From NCBI GenBank assembly GCA_965250215.1, contig CBDFNN010000004.1, positions 1,364,001 to 1,428,000 on the forward strand: a stretch of 64,000 bases of DNA. The letters are read 5' to 3'. Below the pieces are notes generated by a model. The model did no database searches. It saw nothing but the letters and a program-made list of their open reading frames with translations, and was not told the DNA's origin. The position numbers and the translations under genes were made by a program. The stretch is from CBDFNN01 sp965250215. GTDB taxonomy: Bacteria; Bacteroidota; Rhodothermia; Rhodothermales; DATKEJ01. Positions 27,601-34,559 of this stretch are shown here, one piece after another; the stretch's first letter is position 1; every line of letters begins with the position of its first letter.

Positions 27601-27865
27601 AGACACGTTTGCTCTTTCTTCTGCATATCCAAACCCATTCAACCCAAGTACGGTATTCCGACTTGATGTTCCCGAGCCCGGGCATGTGTTGGCAGCAGTG
27701 TATGATGCATTGGGGCGTCGAGTAGCCATCCTGCATGATCGTGATTTCGCAGCCGGATCCTACACGATTCGCTTCGACGCCCAAGACTTGCTGAGCGGGG
27801 TCTACTTCGTGCGAGTTACTGCGGAAGGATTCCACGAGACGAGAAGTGTGACACTGTTGAAATAG
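24677..27865 (+). CDS. Large secreted protein with PKD domain and C-terminal T9SS sorting domain
   Basis: About 1,062 residues. The signal peptide (MRPSLILAGLFVVVG...GAEA|Q) argues for ATG 24677 over a TTG 15 bp earlier. Residues ~145-225 form a PKD-like domain (VSLDGSESHV, ASYSWTHGDN, GEYEVSLTVENDAGDEN). A CARDB-like segment on divergent terms follows (VETTVENTGEATVLDVVVPP). Near residue 930-960 is a fibronectin-like strand pair (YYWRARATNRVGTGEWSSRY). The end is a type IX secretion sorting domain (SAYPNPFNPSTVFRLDVPEP, YDALGRRVAIL, LSGVYFVRVTAEG, SVTLLK). GC content rises sharply in the centre (for example 41 of 60 bases at 25561-25620), which suggests transfer. Surface adhesion or matrix role is inferred. 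Confidence 0.9.
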   Translation: MRPSLILAGLFVVVGGIAPIGAEAQEISDSLYVNISFYSWRTHEPGELYHNCGTQVIGVHDDPVGRGIGSDGYSYLPSVSSYNTPEGAPQNIPGVQIAVLVARGSSGSSPGDWPDCGAIRGAVVSAWASRVVTASYYVLDGTPVAQFVWEQTDALTVSLDGSESHVATENGPQPVASYSWTHGDNPSSAVTEHTFPAPGEYEVSLTVENDAGDENTMTQTVVVTPYRLTVRALPLEPDAYYFWADTLIVETTVENTGEATVLDVVVPPFTEAISLEPGGPMGSTFHEEAHVVRLSTREPEERASLAAGESIVVRDSFVVEDLARYKDINGDWVDVEMEAWGELNAAVEASSGGSEPVDIRRPCQFGACETWTVGPYIHRVEGLVTLTTSSLNQAEAGALPGSTWDDVSFAEIGPDGNGGQIPKCRTGCIEIEAPIVTDDGSPAYAGLEVRIALEYVGIPPGEEYGGDFMCERVSVGQDADCVDTVEGSQVRLTVKTDDDGIARAWWAIPGGLESGGLLQVDAYVARLPYADTHEEAEALITVETLTDITVSFTAVSNRYANVLNNVSSFAGNISVGEHCESSIGWIREQALDAARWARYNRNVLQLYTSGYEEWACEFLISTVGEAFIFVDALKAINTVADPVKKFTDLLRFQWFAQEFGVDKASDLVTLQGPLPPPLVFWYDGDMNGFVDEAVEIMTNSEYEPQPNNRLIIKEISAIQPMGDEEVEVSHYRPNQYAGALQMDFSAPRGNVSEILSFGYTPLLSSSGNFIFSDGFLVENPTFDPAQGVVGEGDVTIEVADWPGEEGDFINIEPDGEGGPEEVLQVMGVQANSGGNFVLELAWPVVYDYGENARISWLAEGEVGPSPAPWLRSVLGPEAPEILEWVSAGASMATAFDFQLAYDTLFTDLIRNIEGTEDLEVDVSDFEFVEFETYYWRARATNRVGTGEWSSRYEFTPGTTIVSNEDGSDGGTDGLPDTFALSSAYPNPFNPSTVFRLDVPEPGHVLAAVYDALGRRVAILHDRDFAAGSYTIRFDAQDLLSGVYFVRVTAEGFHETRSVTLLK

Positions 27866-27895
27866 CGGACGATTCGTTTTCCTGAATACCGAAAT

Positions 27896-27918
27896 GGCTT
27901 GCCCGCACGAGGCAAGCC
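27896..27918 (+). terminator. Hairpin after the T9SS gene
   Basis: GGCTTGCC (27896-27903) and GGCAAGCC (27911-27918) form a perfect 8-bp GC-rich stem with a 7-nt loop, 31 bp after the stop codon. No T-run follows, so it may be a mRNA-stabilising or Rho-aided end rather than a classical terminator. Confidence 0.45.
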
Positions 27919-28340
27919 GCGTGTAAACAGGAGCGCCAACAATAAACACCGTAATCCTTACCCAGAACCTTACCCTGCATTACATTTAGAGTGCCTAAGT
28001 AACTATATTTAGGCTGTCTAGATATTATTTCCTTGTGCCCGGGACTGGAATCGACGAAAGAAGCAAATCGATCCTAAGCTCAACAAAACATGCACTATAT
28101 AGATCGTGTGTTTTTGTTCTAATTCATTCCGTTGAGTTCTTTTGCGTTTACTTCTGCGACCAATTTGGTGACCGCTCCCAATTCTCGTTCAAGTTCTACC
28201 GGGGGAGGTGTCTCTTCAATGACACTACAGTTTCGAGAATACGTTCTTTCTTAGGCCTCGCCAGCCTAGGCCGGCCACGATGAGCAAGCCGATCGCTAGG
28301 GCACCAAAAGGGAGCACAATAGATGTTGAAATATCTTCGT
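27919..28340. other. Non-coding stretch near the right end of the accessory segment
   Basis: No gene is supported here. Positions 28038-28054 resemble the tRNA-Leu 3' end again (CCCGGG...GGAATCGA). The minus strand of 28228-28371 encodes what looks like an isolated C-terminal membrane anchor (see findings). Confidence 0.4.
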
Positions 28341-28356
28341 GTGCTGGAATGGGTGC
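28341..28356 (+). repeat. 16-bp direct repeat, right copy
   Basis: Identical to 23905-23920; about 95 bp inside the 3' end of the intact tRNA-Leu. Confidence 0.6.
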
Positions 28357-28449
28357 GCCATAGGCCGTGTTAGGGCATGAATAGCGAGACTGGAAGGAGT
28401 GAAAAGCCCGTAAACACTGGCCAACAAGGTCTGTGGCACATAGGAGGCG

Positions 28450-28533
28450 TACCCGGGGCGGGAATCGAACCCGCACTCTATTGCTAGAACTGGATTTTGA
28501 ATCCAGCGCGTCTACCAATTCCGCCACCCGGGC
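28450..28533 (-). tRNA. tRNA-Leu (anticodon CAA)
   Basis: The full cloverleaf can be drawn on the minus strand. The acceptor stem starts GCCCGGG, followed by the D-arm TGGCGGAATTGGTAGACGC. The anticodon stem-loop is CTGGATTCAAAATCCAG (loop TTCAAAA, anticodon CAA). The long class II variable arm is TCTA-GCAA-TAGA, and the T-arm is GCGGG-TTCGATT-CCCGC. The acceptor closes with CCCGGGT and discriminator A. CCA is not encoded. Its 3' end is the right border of the accessory segment. Confidence 0.96.
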
Positions 28534-28556
28534 TTGAGAAGGACTCGAAGATACGA

Positions 28557-28686
28557 ATAGAACATCAGATTTTCAGAAATTCAGATGGTCAGAGACTCAG
28601 AATAAATAGAATTATTTGTGTGGATGGCCAGGTAGAGCGCCACGAACATCTTTACTGAAGTTCTGATGTTCTGAGTATCTGACGAA
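28557..28686. repeat. TCAG/CTGA-rich palindromic spacer, copy 2
   Basis: Five TCAG words on the left half (GAACATCAGA, TTTCAGAA, TTCAGATG, GTCAGAG, ACTCAGAA) and four CTGA words on the right half (ACTGAAG, TTCTGATGTTC, TTCTGAG, TCTGACG) make a long imperfect inverted repeat. It shares the core AACATCAGA/TCTGATGTT with copy 1 at 14606-14765. It fills the space between tRNA-Leu and the end of the asparagine-synthase-like gene. Confidence 0.6.
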
Positions 28687-30405
28687 CTACTTAAAGAAGG
28701 GATGTTTTTCAAGTAAAACAGACCTCCACGTATCAAAGGTCAGCCACCACCTCAATTTGACTCGATCGGAATGTTTGACCGCTTCATCGATCTTGCCAAC
28801 ATTAAAGTAATCCGATTCTCGAAAAGACTGCGAGGCCAGTCTGTCCCGAATGTATTCCTCCATGGAATTCATGATCGCGTCCATCGGGTCGGGCTTTTCT
28901 GTATGCCGCTTGTCGCCCTTCATTTTCAAATAGGCGATTGAGCTTAGCTGACCCAAGCCAAATGGCACGGTCTGATTGTTTTTAGCCAAAGGAAGCTTGG
29001 CCAGAGCGGGCGATTTACTCTTTATAAACTGCCGGATTCCTTTTCCATTGTGCCGTGCACTTTTACCAGCTGCCCTACTTGCAGCTATAACTGATGGCTG
29101 GATAAGAGGCGAATAGGACGGGAACCATTCATCATCTGAGGCTTGACTCCAGCCGATGGTAAAGGGCAAACAAACACGTAGAACAATCCATTCTACCATT
29201 TCGGCAGAAGACATTTTGCCCTCAGGGATAACTTGAGATAACCATTCGATCCCCTCGTCTTTTCCTTGAGCGAATTGAGAATCGATCTCTTCCTTGAAAA
29301 TCTTTGGGCGATAATAGTTAATGAAGGAAACGATTTTTTCCCAGTCCCGTGATTTTAATGCCTTTTTGCCTCGAACCGTCATGTTTGCAAGCAAGCCTTC
29401 CCTTAAAACTTCTCCGTAAGATCCGTGAATCATCATAGGAGTCTTGCTCGCGATTCCAGGATAATGTTGGAAATGCAAATGTGTAAAGGCAGGCTTTCGT
29501 GGACCAATTACCCTAAGGGTGTGCTTTAGATTTTCTAGCAAGAAGTCAGCCTGCATGTTTGTCGGCTCCATCACCTCGTGCTCCATGCCCAGATCTTGGG
29601 TTAATTTTGAAGCTAGATCGATGTCGGTTTGGTCACCCTCATCATAAGTGAATGCCCAGTCTTTTTTGGAGCCAACTCTAGCTGCCAATACTGCCCGCGA
29701 GTCGATTCCACCGCTCAAGCCAATCGCAAATCCCTCCTTAGAACCATTGACCGCAAGATTGCTGAAGCTATCCAAGGACTGTTGAAAATCCACATCGACC
29801 TCATCACCCGTCCAATACTCCCTCTCCGAATGAATGAAATCCTTGGTGGCAACCCCAAAGGCCCCACATGCATGTCGATCAACGCCTTGTACCAAACTCT
29901 TATCACCCAATTGATGAGAGGTGAGATAATAACTTCCGATTCCTTCAAAATCGAAATCAGTGTTTCGAATCAGAGAACTCAACCACGGATATCTCGAGGA
30001 AAGTGCAAACCCAGTATCCGTCTTGGCGGTGAGCAAATATCTCACACCCATAGCATCGGTTTTGAAGTGGACCTGACTCTCCGTCCAAGCCAAAATGACG
30101 AAATGGCCGTCCAGGCCTTTTGTATTGATTTCGTCCTTAGATATTCGAGAGGACCAGTCTTCCTTGTCCATGACCCGAACATCTTCACCAGATCGAAGAA
30201 CTCCGAGACCGGCAACTAGCCAACCGTGCAGCTCATCGCCTAAGGGCGCTGGGTGTAAATGAAATATGCAGGTATGCTCGTGTCCGCCCGCTGAAATGAA
30301 AAAGTTAGGTGTGATAGACCGCAAGAGTTCATTTCTTGCTGTCTCAGGAGAAGCGTCTCTAATTCGATGCTCGCGTGGACCGATATGGGCGAAAAACCAA
30401 GCCAT
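28687..30405 (-). CDS. Asparagine-synthase-like protein lacking the glutaminase cysteine
   Basis: The 572-residue protein has an N-terminal Ntn-type domain in which the usual Cys2 nucleophile is absent (MAWFFAHIGP). An asparagine-synthase ATP-pyrophosphatase domain follows with SGGIDS (231-236) and YDEGDQTDIDLA. It can probably activate a carboxylate with ATP, but not draw ammonia from glutamine through the standard site. Relatives occur in polysaccharide and peptide-antibiotic loci, where they amidate sugars or cyclise peptides. It is flanked by tRNA-Leu and smc; no direct partner genes are adjacent, though surface-glycan genes are plentiful in the window. Confidence 0.8.
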   Translation of the reverse strand: MAWFFAHIGPREHRIRDASPETARNELLRSITPNFFISAGGHEHTCIFHLHPAPLGDELHGWLVAGLGVLRSGEDVRVMDKEDWSSRISKDEINTKGLDGHFVILAWTESQVHFKTDAMGVRYLLTAKTDTGFALSSRYPWLSSLIRNTDFDFEGIGSYYLTSHQLGDKSLVQGVDRHACGAFGVATKDFIHSEREYWTGDEVDVDFQQSLDSFSNLAVNGSKEGFAIGLSGGIDSRAVLAARVGSKKDWAFTYDEGDQTDIDLASKLTQDLGMEHEVMEPTNMQADFLLENLKHTLRVIGPRKPAFTHLHFQHYPGIASKTPMMIHGSYGEVLREGLLANMTVRGKKALKSRDWEKIVSFINYYRPKIFKEEIDSQFAQGKDEGIEWLSQVIPEGKMSSAEMVEWIVLRVCLPFTIGWSQASDDEWFPSYSPLIQPSVIAASRAAGKSARHNGKGIRQFIKSKSPALAKLPLAKNNQTVPFGLGQLSSIAYLKMKGDKRHTEKPDPMDAIMNSMEEYIRDRLASQSFRESDYFNVGKIDEAVKHSDRVKLRWWLTFDTWRSVLLEKHPFFK

Positions 30406-30754
30406 AGCTGATTATCGACAACTAAGAATTGATATCAAATAGTCTCCTCCGCTTTATTAGTAAGAACAGGATGAAATCCTTGATAAGGTAGAGAGGTAGA
30501 AAAGTTGAGAGGTAGAGGAGTGTCATTCTGCGGTCGAGCTTCCTAATCGAGACATCTATTTCCCTCTCTGCAAACGTCAGTTCGCGCAGCTAACCAGATG
30601 AGGAAAAGCTAGCATAGCAGTTGCCGAAGATTGAGGTTAAGTAGGAAGTCGGTGTTGTCTAGCCGAAGCACTTATTTATCGACTCTGAGCGTTGAAGACT
30701 CGCAGATTAAGCTAGGAGAGAAATTGGCTGAGGTAGACAATACCGACTTTCAAA
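30406..30754. other. 349-bp spacer with GAGGTAGA micro-repeats
   Basis: No gene. At 30487-30521 the sequence is built from repeated GAGAGGTAG words (GGTAGAGAGGTAGAAAAGTTGAGAG and so on). Nothing else recognisable before the end of smc. Confidence 0.45.
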
Positions 30755-33700
30755 CTACGCTGCCTCTTTATCCTTCTCAAGACTAACCCCTACCAATTTA
30801 CTCACACCATCTTCCTGCTGGGTAATACCATACATCCGGTCCGACTCACGCATCGACAGCTTGTTATGGGTCACCAAAACAAACTGGGTCGAGTCAGAGA
30901 AGCGCCGAAGTAGTGACATGAAATGTCCAACATTGCTGTCATCGAGAGGAGCATCGACCTCATCCAGAATACAGAAGGGACTCGGCTTTACCATGTAGAT
31001 GGCAAAGAGAAGCGAGACGGCCGTCAAGGTCTTCTCACCACCAGATAGCTGAGACAAGGCCACGTTCTTTTTTCCACTCGGTCTAGCCATGATTTCAATC
31101 GGAGATTCGAGCGGATCGCTAGGATCAACAAGATCGACTCTAGCATTGGCGTCGCCTCCGAAAAGACCATTAAACAGATCGGAGAAGTTCGCCTTGATCA
31201 ACTTGAAAGTCTCGTGGAATCGAGCCGAAGCTGTTTCATTGATCTCATCGATTGTTGAAATAAGGCTGGCTTCTGCTTCAGCCAGGTCCTGTCGTTGCTC
31301 AGTAAGGAATTGCAATCGCTCCTTCTCTTCCTCGAAGGATTCAAGCGCTAACTCGTTGACCGCTCCAAGATTTCGAAGCTTAGATTTCAACTCTCCAATC
31401 TTAGATCGAGCTGAAAAGACATCAAATTCAGGATCCATCTCGACCTCGTTTTCGGCAAGATTCAAACTCAATTCTTCCTGCGCTCGATTCATAAGGCTGT
31501 CCAACCTTGTGTTAATCTCGACCAGCCGGGATGCACGAGTACTTTCCTCTCGCATCGTTTCTTCCTTCTGCCGCCTAGTATCCCGAAGAACCTTCTCCAA
31601 TTCTGAGACTTCCGCGCGAACTCCCGAAACGGTCGTTTCTGCATTTGTGACGGCAAGGCGCTCTGATTCGATGGAGAGGGTCGCTCCTTTAATATCTTCG
31701 GCCAAGCTATCGGACTTCTTCCTGGCCTGCTCCTTGGTCTCCATCAATGATTCGAGCTCCGTAGCTCTGGCTCCTTTACGATCCTCGATCTCGGTCCGAG
31801 TCTGTTCAATCCGGACGAGATCCTTGTTCAAGTTGTCGTACTCGTTTTGGAGTCGTACAAGATGAATATCAGCCTCAGAGAAAGACTCTAAGGAAACTCG
31901 TTCATCAACCTCTACCCTTTGGACATCGGACTCGGCCTTTGATCGTGCCTTTTCTGCTTTTACAACCTGCTGAGTCAGCTCGGCCTGGTTCTTTTTTAGC
32001 TCCTTGATTCGCGCCGATTCCTCCTGAATATTCGCTTGGGTGTCTTTCAATTGGATTCGAATCTCGGACTGATTCTGCCTAATTCGATCCAATTCAAAAG
32101 TAGCCTGGCTGTATTCTTTCTCAGTCTCGCTCAGAGCAATTTCCGATTGGCGAAGTTCTGCTCGTTGCTCTGCAAGAGGGAGATTTTCTAGAGCCTGTAC
32201 AATTTCCTGATACTTACCCTCTGCGCCACTGAGACTCTTTTCGGCTTCAGCCAACTTGCCCTTCAGTTCCTCGAGCCGATCCAGCTTCTCCATCCGAGCC
32301 ATACCTGGAGCAGACTCATCCACAACGCTACCTCCACTGATCTTTCCTTCGGTGTCAGCCCATTCACCATTCGGTGCCACAAAGAGTAGCTTACCTGGAG
32401 TACCAGAAAACTCTGCTGCAAGTTTTTGTGCTTCATCCAAAGATGAAACGAGGTAAGCATTCTGGAGCAATGTCCGAGCAAGGGGTGAAATATTTTCCGC
32501 TTCGAAAGAGACAAGCTCTATCGCAGGAGTAGCATCCGCAATCTGTCGGGGCTCCCAGTTTAGATTGTGGAGTTCGTCAAGTACGATGAAGGTAGCACGA
32601 CCGGCTTCTTTTCCGCGTAGTTTGGAAATGGCTTGCTGAGCTTCCCTGCGATTGTCCACTACGAAACAAGAGGCAAAGCTTCCCAAGAGCGTGCCAATAG
32701 CAGCTCGATGCTCTGGGTTGATTTGAAATACGTCCAGTACCGTCGATGGCGTATTGGCTGACCACGATGAGTCAGATGTCAAAAAGCGAACGGCGTCATC
32801 TTCACCTTCATAAGCGGCCACCAATGATTCTAACAAGCCGATTTCAGTGGCGAGCGTATCCGCGACTCTCTTGTTGTTATAGAGTTCGTCACGGTGATTC
32901 TCGGAATCCTGCCGCAACTGCTGATATCGATCTTCCATCTCCTCCAATTTCTGCTTGGAGTTATAAACAGTGTCTTGCGCGGCCTTCAACTCTCCGCCCG
33001 ATCTCTCGGACACCGTTGACCTCTCCTGCACCGTGAAATCGAAATTCAACTGACGCTGAGTCATTTGCTCGATTTGTGCACCAAAGATCTCAGTCCTCGC
33101 TTCACGTCTATCAATGTCGCCAGAGATAACCTGTAGTTGGCCACGGCTTTCTCTTTCCAATCTCACCGTCTCACGAAATCTGAGTCGATATTCCTCTGCT
33201 ACTTTCTGCGTTTCGTCTCTCTTTGCACGTGCTTGGTCCAGAGAGCTTTGAGCAGCTTCAATTTTGGGTTTTACATCAGAAATTAATTTTTGGATATTTA
33301 CAGTCTTCTCGCTGAGCCCTTCTGATCGCTTTTTATCCCCCTTTTCCTCATGCTCCATTCTGATCAGGCGTTGATCGGCGGATCGAATACGCTCTTGCTC
33401 AAAACGGATGTCGGCCTCCATGGCTTGGATGGTAGATCTCGCCTCGTTGAGAATGATCTGCTTTTCGGCTAGATCCTGCTCTGAGCTTAGTAGACGAACT
33501 CGTATTTCCTCGAGCCGACTCTCATGCTGAGCTTCGGTTGCAGTTAATTGGGCAACGAGGTCTCTTACACCAATGACGTCACTATCTACGGTTTTGCGAT
33601 CTGTAACGAGCTTGTTATAATCGAAGACCGCGGAATGAATTTCAAGCTCAGATAATTCGGTGTTGTACTCTTTCGCTTTGGCCGCTTTCTTCGCCTGACG

Positions 33701-34318
33701 CTTTAAAGATCTAACCTGTTTGTCGATTTCATCGATGAGGTCGTTGAGTCGGGTTAGGTCTGCCTTTGTCGTATCCAAGCGCTTGAGGGCTTGATGCCTA
33801 CGCTTCTTATACTTCGTAATCCCGGCGGCCTCTTCAAACATTCTGCGCCGATCATCGGCGTTATCGGAGAGAATCTCCTCGACCATCTTCAGCTCTATTA
33901 CAGAGTAAGCTCCGGCTCCCATTCCGGTGTCCATAAAGAGATCCATGATGTCTTTCAATCGACACTGCTGACCATTCAGCAGATAATCCGATTCGCCAGA
34001 TCTATAAAGCCTTCTTCCAATCGTGACTTCTGCATACTCTGTCGGAAGGATATTCTTGGTGTTCTCGATCGTCAGGAAGACCTCGGCGAGACCAAGCTTC
34101 TTGCGTCCCTTAGATCCGTTGAAAATGAGGTTGTCCATTTTTTCAGATCTAAGAATCCGGGCTCTTTGCTCACCCAGGACCCAGCGAACTGCGTCGATAA
34201 TATTGGACTTTCCGCAGCCGTTCGGCCCAACAATCGTCGTTACACCCGGAGCGAAACTGACCGAGGTTTTATCGGCGAAACTCTTGAAACCGCTTATGCG
34301 AAGTTCTTTTAACTGCAT
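30755..34318 (-). CDS. smc: Chromosome segregation ATPase SMC
   Basis: The protein has 1187 residues, the usual length for bacterial SMC. The N-terminal ATPase half has Walker A GPNGCGKS (31-38). Long coiled coils follow, interrupted by a hinge near residues 510-660 (AAIGTLLGSFASCFVVDN...GRATFIVLDEL, GTPGKLLFVAPNGEWADTEG). The C-terminal half has the ABC signature LSGGEKTL and Walker B FCILDEVDAPLDDSN. It forms the condensin core that compacts and segregates chromosomes, normally with ScpA and ScpB, which are not in this window. Confidence 0.97.
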   Translation of the reverse strand: MQLKELRISGFKSFADKTSVSFAPGVTTIVGPNGCGKSNIIDAVRWVLGEQRARILRSEKMDNLIFNGSKGRKKLGLAEVFLTIENTKNILPTEYAEVTIGRRLYRSGESDYLLNGQQCRLKDIMDLFMDTGMGAGAYSVIELKMVEEILSDNADDRRRMFEEAAGITKYKKRRHQALKRLDTTKADLTRLNDLIDEIDKQVRSLKRQAKKAAKAKEYNTELSELEIHSAVFDYNKLVTDRKTVDSDVIGVRDLVAQLTATEAQHESRLEEIRVRLLSSEQDLAEKQIILNEARSTIQAMEADIRFEQERIRSADQRLIRMEHEEKGDKKRSEGLSEKTVNIQKLISDVKPKIEAAQSSLDQARAKRDETQKVAEEYRLRFRETVRLERESRGQLQVISGDIDRREARTEIFGAQIEQMTQRQLNFDFTVQERSTVSERSGGELKAAQDTVYNSKQKLEEMEDRYQQLRQDSENHRDELYNNKRVADTLATEIGLLESLVAAYEGEDDAVRFLTSDSSWSANTPSTVLDVFQINPEHRAAIGTLLGSFASCFVVDNRREAQQAISKLRGKEAGRATFIVLDELHNLNWEPRQIADATPAIELVSFEAENISPLARTLLQNAYLVSSLDEAQKLAAEFSGTPGKLLFVAPNGEWADTEGKISGGSVVDESAPGMARMEKLDRLEELKGKLAEAEKSLSGAEGKYQEIVQALENLPLAEQRAELRQSEIALSETEKEYSQATFELDRIRQNQSEIRIQLKDTQANIQEESARIKELKKNQAELTQQVVKAEKARSKAESDVQRVEVDERVSLESFSEADIHLVRLQNEYDNLNKDLVRIEQTRTEIEDRKGARATELESLMETKEQARKKSDSLAEDIKGATLSIESERLAVTNAETTVSGVRAEVSELEKVLRDTRRQKEETMREESTRASRLVEINTRLDSLMNRAQEELSLNLAENEVEMDPEFDVFSARSKIGELKSKLRNLGAVNELALESFEEEKERLQFLTEQRQDLAEAEASLISTIDEINETASARFHETFKLIKANFSDLFNGLFGGDANARVDLVDPSDPLESPIEIMARPSGKKNVALSQLSGGEKTLTAVSLLFAIYMVKPSPFCILDEVDAPLDDSNVGHFMSLLRRFSDSTQFVLVTHNKLSMRESDRMYGITQQEDGVSKLVGVSLEKDKEAA

Positions 34319-34376
34319 ATAAATATGAAGTGATTCGTTCCCACAGAAAGGTTGAGTTGTGTCAACATTGCTAGAG

Positions 34377-34395
34377 CGAAGGAATAAATCCTTCG
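34377..34395. terminator. Small hairpin between the PVC-type gene and smc
   Basis: CGAAGGA (34377-34383) and TCCTTCG (34389-34395) make a 7-bp stem with a 5-nt loop, lying between the stop of the minus-strand PVC-type gene and the start of smc. There is no T-run, so a terminator role is tentative. Confidence 0.3.
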
Positions 34396-34559
34396 AGATT
34401 TCCTTTCATCATCCTATCTCTCACCTGAGAGCATTCCTTTGCCTGTAAGATAGGTCTAGGGCCAACTTGGTTGGAGGGAAGAAGGGATCTCTCAACCCAA
34501 TCTTTACGAGGAAGGGGAGTTTTCCACAAGAAATCTGATCTCCCCGAGGACAAGAGGGT

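Larger units (their letters stand above)
23830..28449. mobile_element. Putative accessory segment bounded by tRNA-Leu 3'-end copies
   Basis: The segment is bounded on the left by a tRNA-Leu 3' remnant and on the right by the intact tRNA-Leu(CAA), in direct orientation. A second 16-bp direct repeat lies just inside (23905-23920 and 28341-28356). Contents: one T9SS-sorted protein of about 1,060 residues whose central part is much more GC-rich than its surroundings, one or two small orphan ORFs, and long non-coding stretches. No integrase or transposase is present, so this would be a decayed or non-autonomous island, or the product of an old tRNA duplication. Confidence 0.5.

Noticed and set aside
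23830..28449. Search for an integrase or transposase in the accessory segment
   Set aside because: No frame with recombinase motifs was found on either strand, so no specific element class is claimed.
28225..28527. 100-codon minus-strand frame beginning MAELVDALDS
   Set aside because: Its N-terminus is translated tRNA-Leu, a well-known annotation artefact. Only the C-terminal anchor-like part is kept as a finding.
29629..30219. 196-codon plus-strand open frame
   Set aside because: Antisense to the asparagine-synthase-like gene; composition and lack of motifs fit a shadow frame.
31089..31865. 258-codon open frame on the plus strand
   Set aside because: It is fully antisense to the coiled-coil part of smc and rich in Ser/Arg/Leu, as expected from the complement of Glu/Lys-rich coiled coil.
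34371..34553. 60-codon minus-strand frame between smc and the PVC-type gene
   Set aside because: No domain, no ribosome-binding site, low-quality composition.
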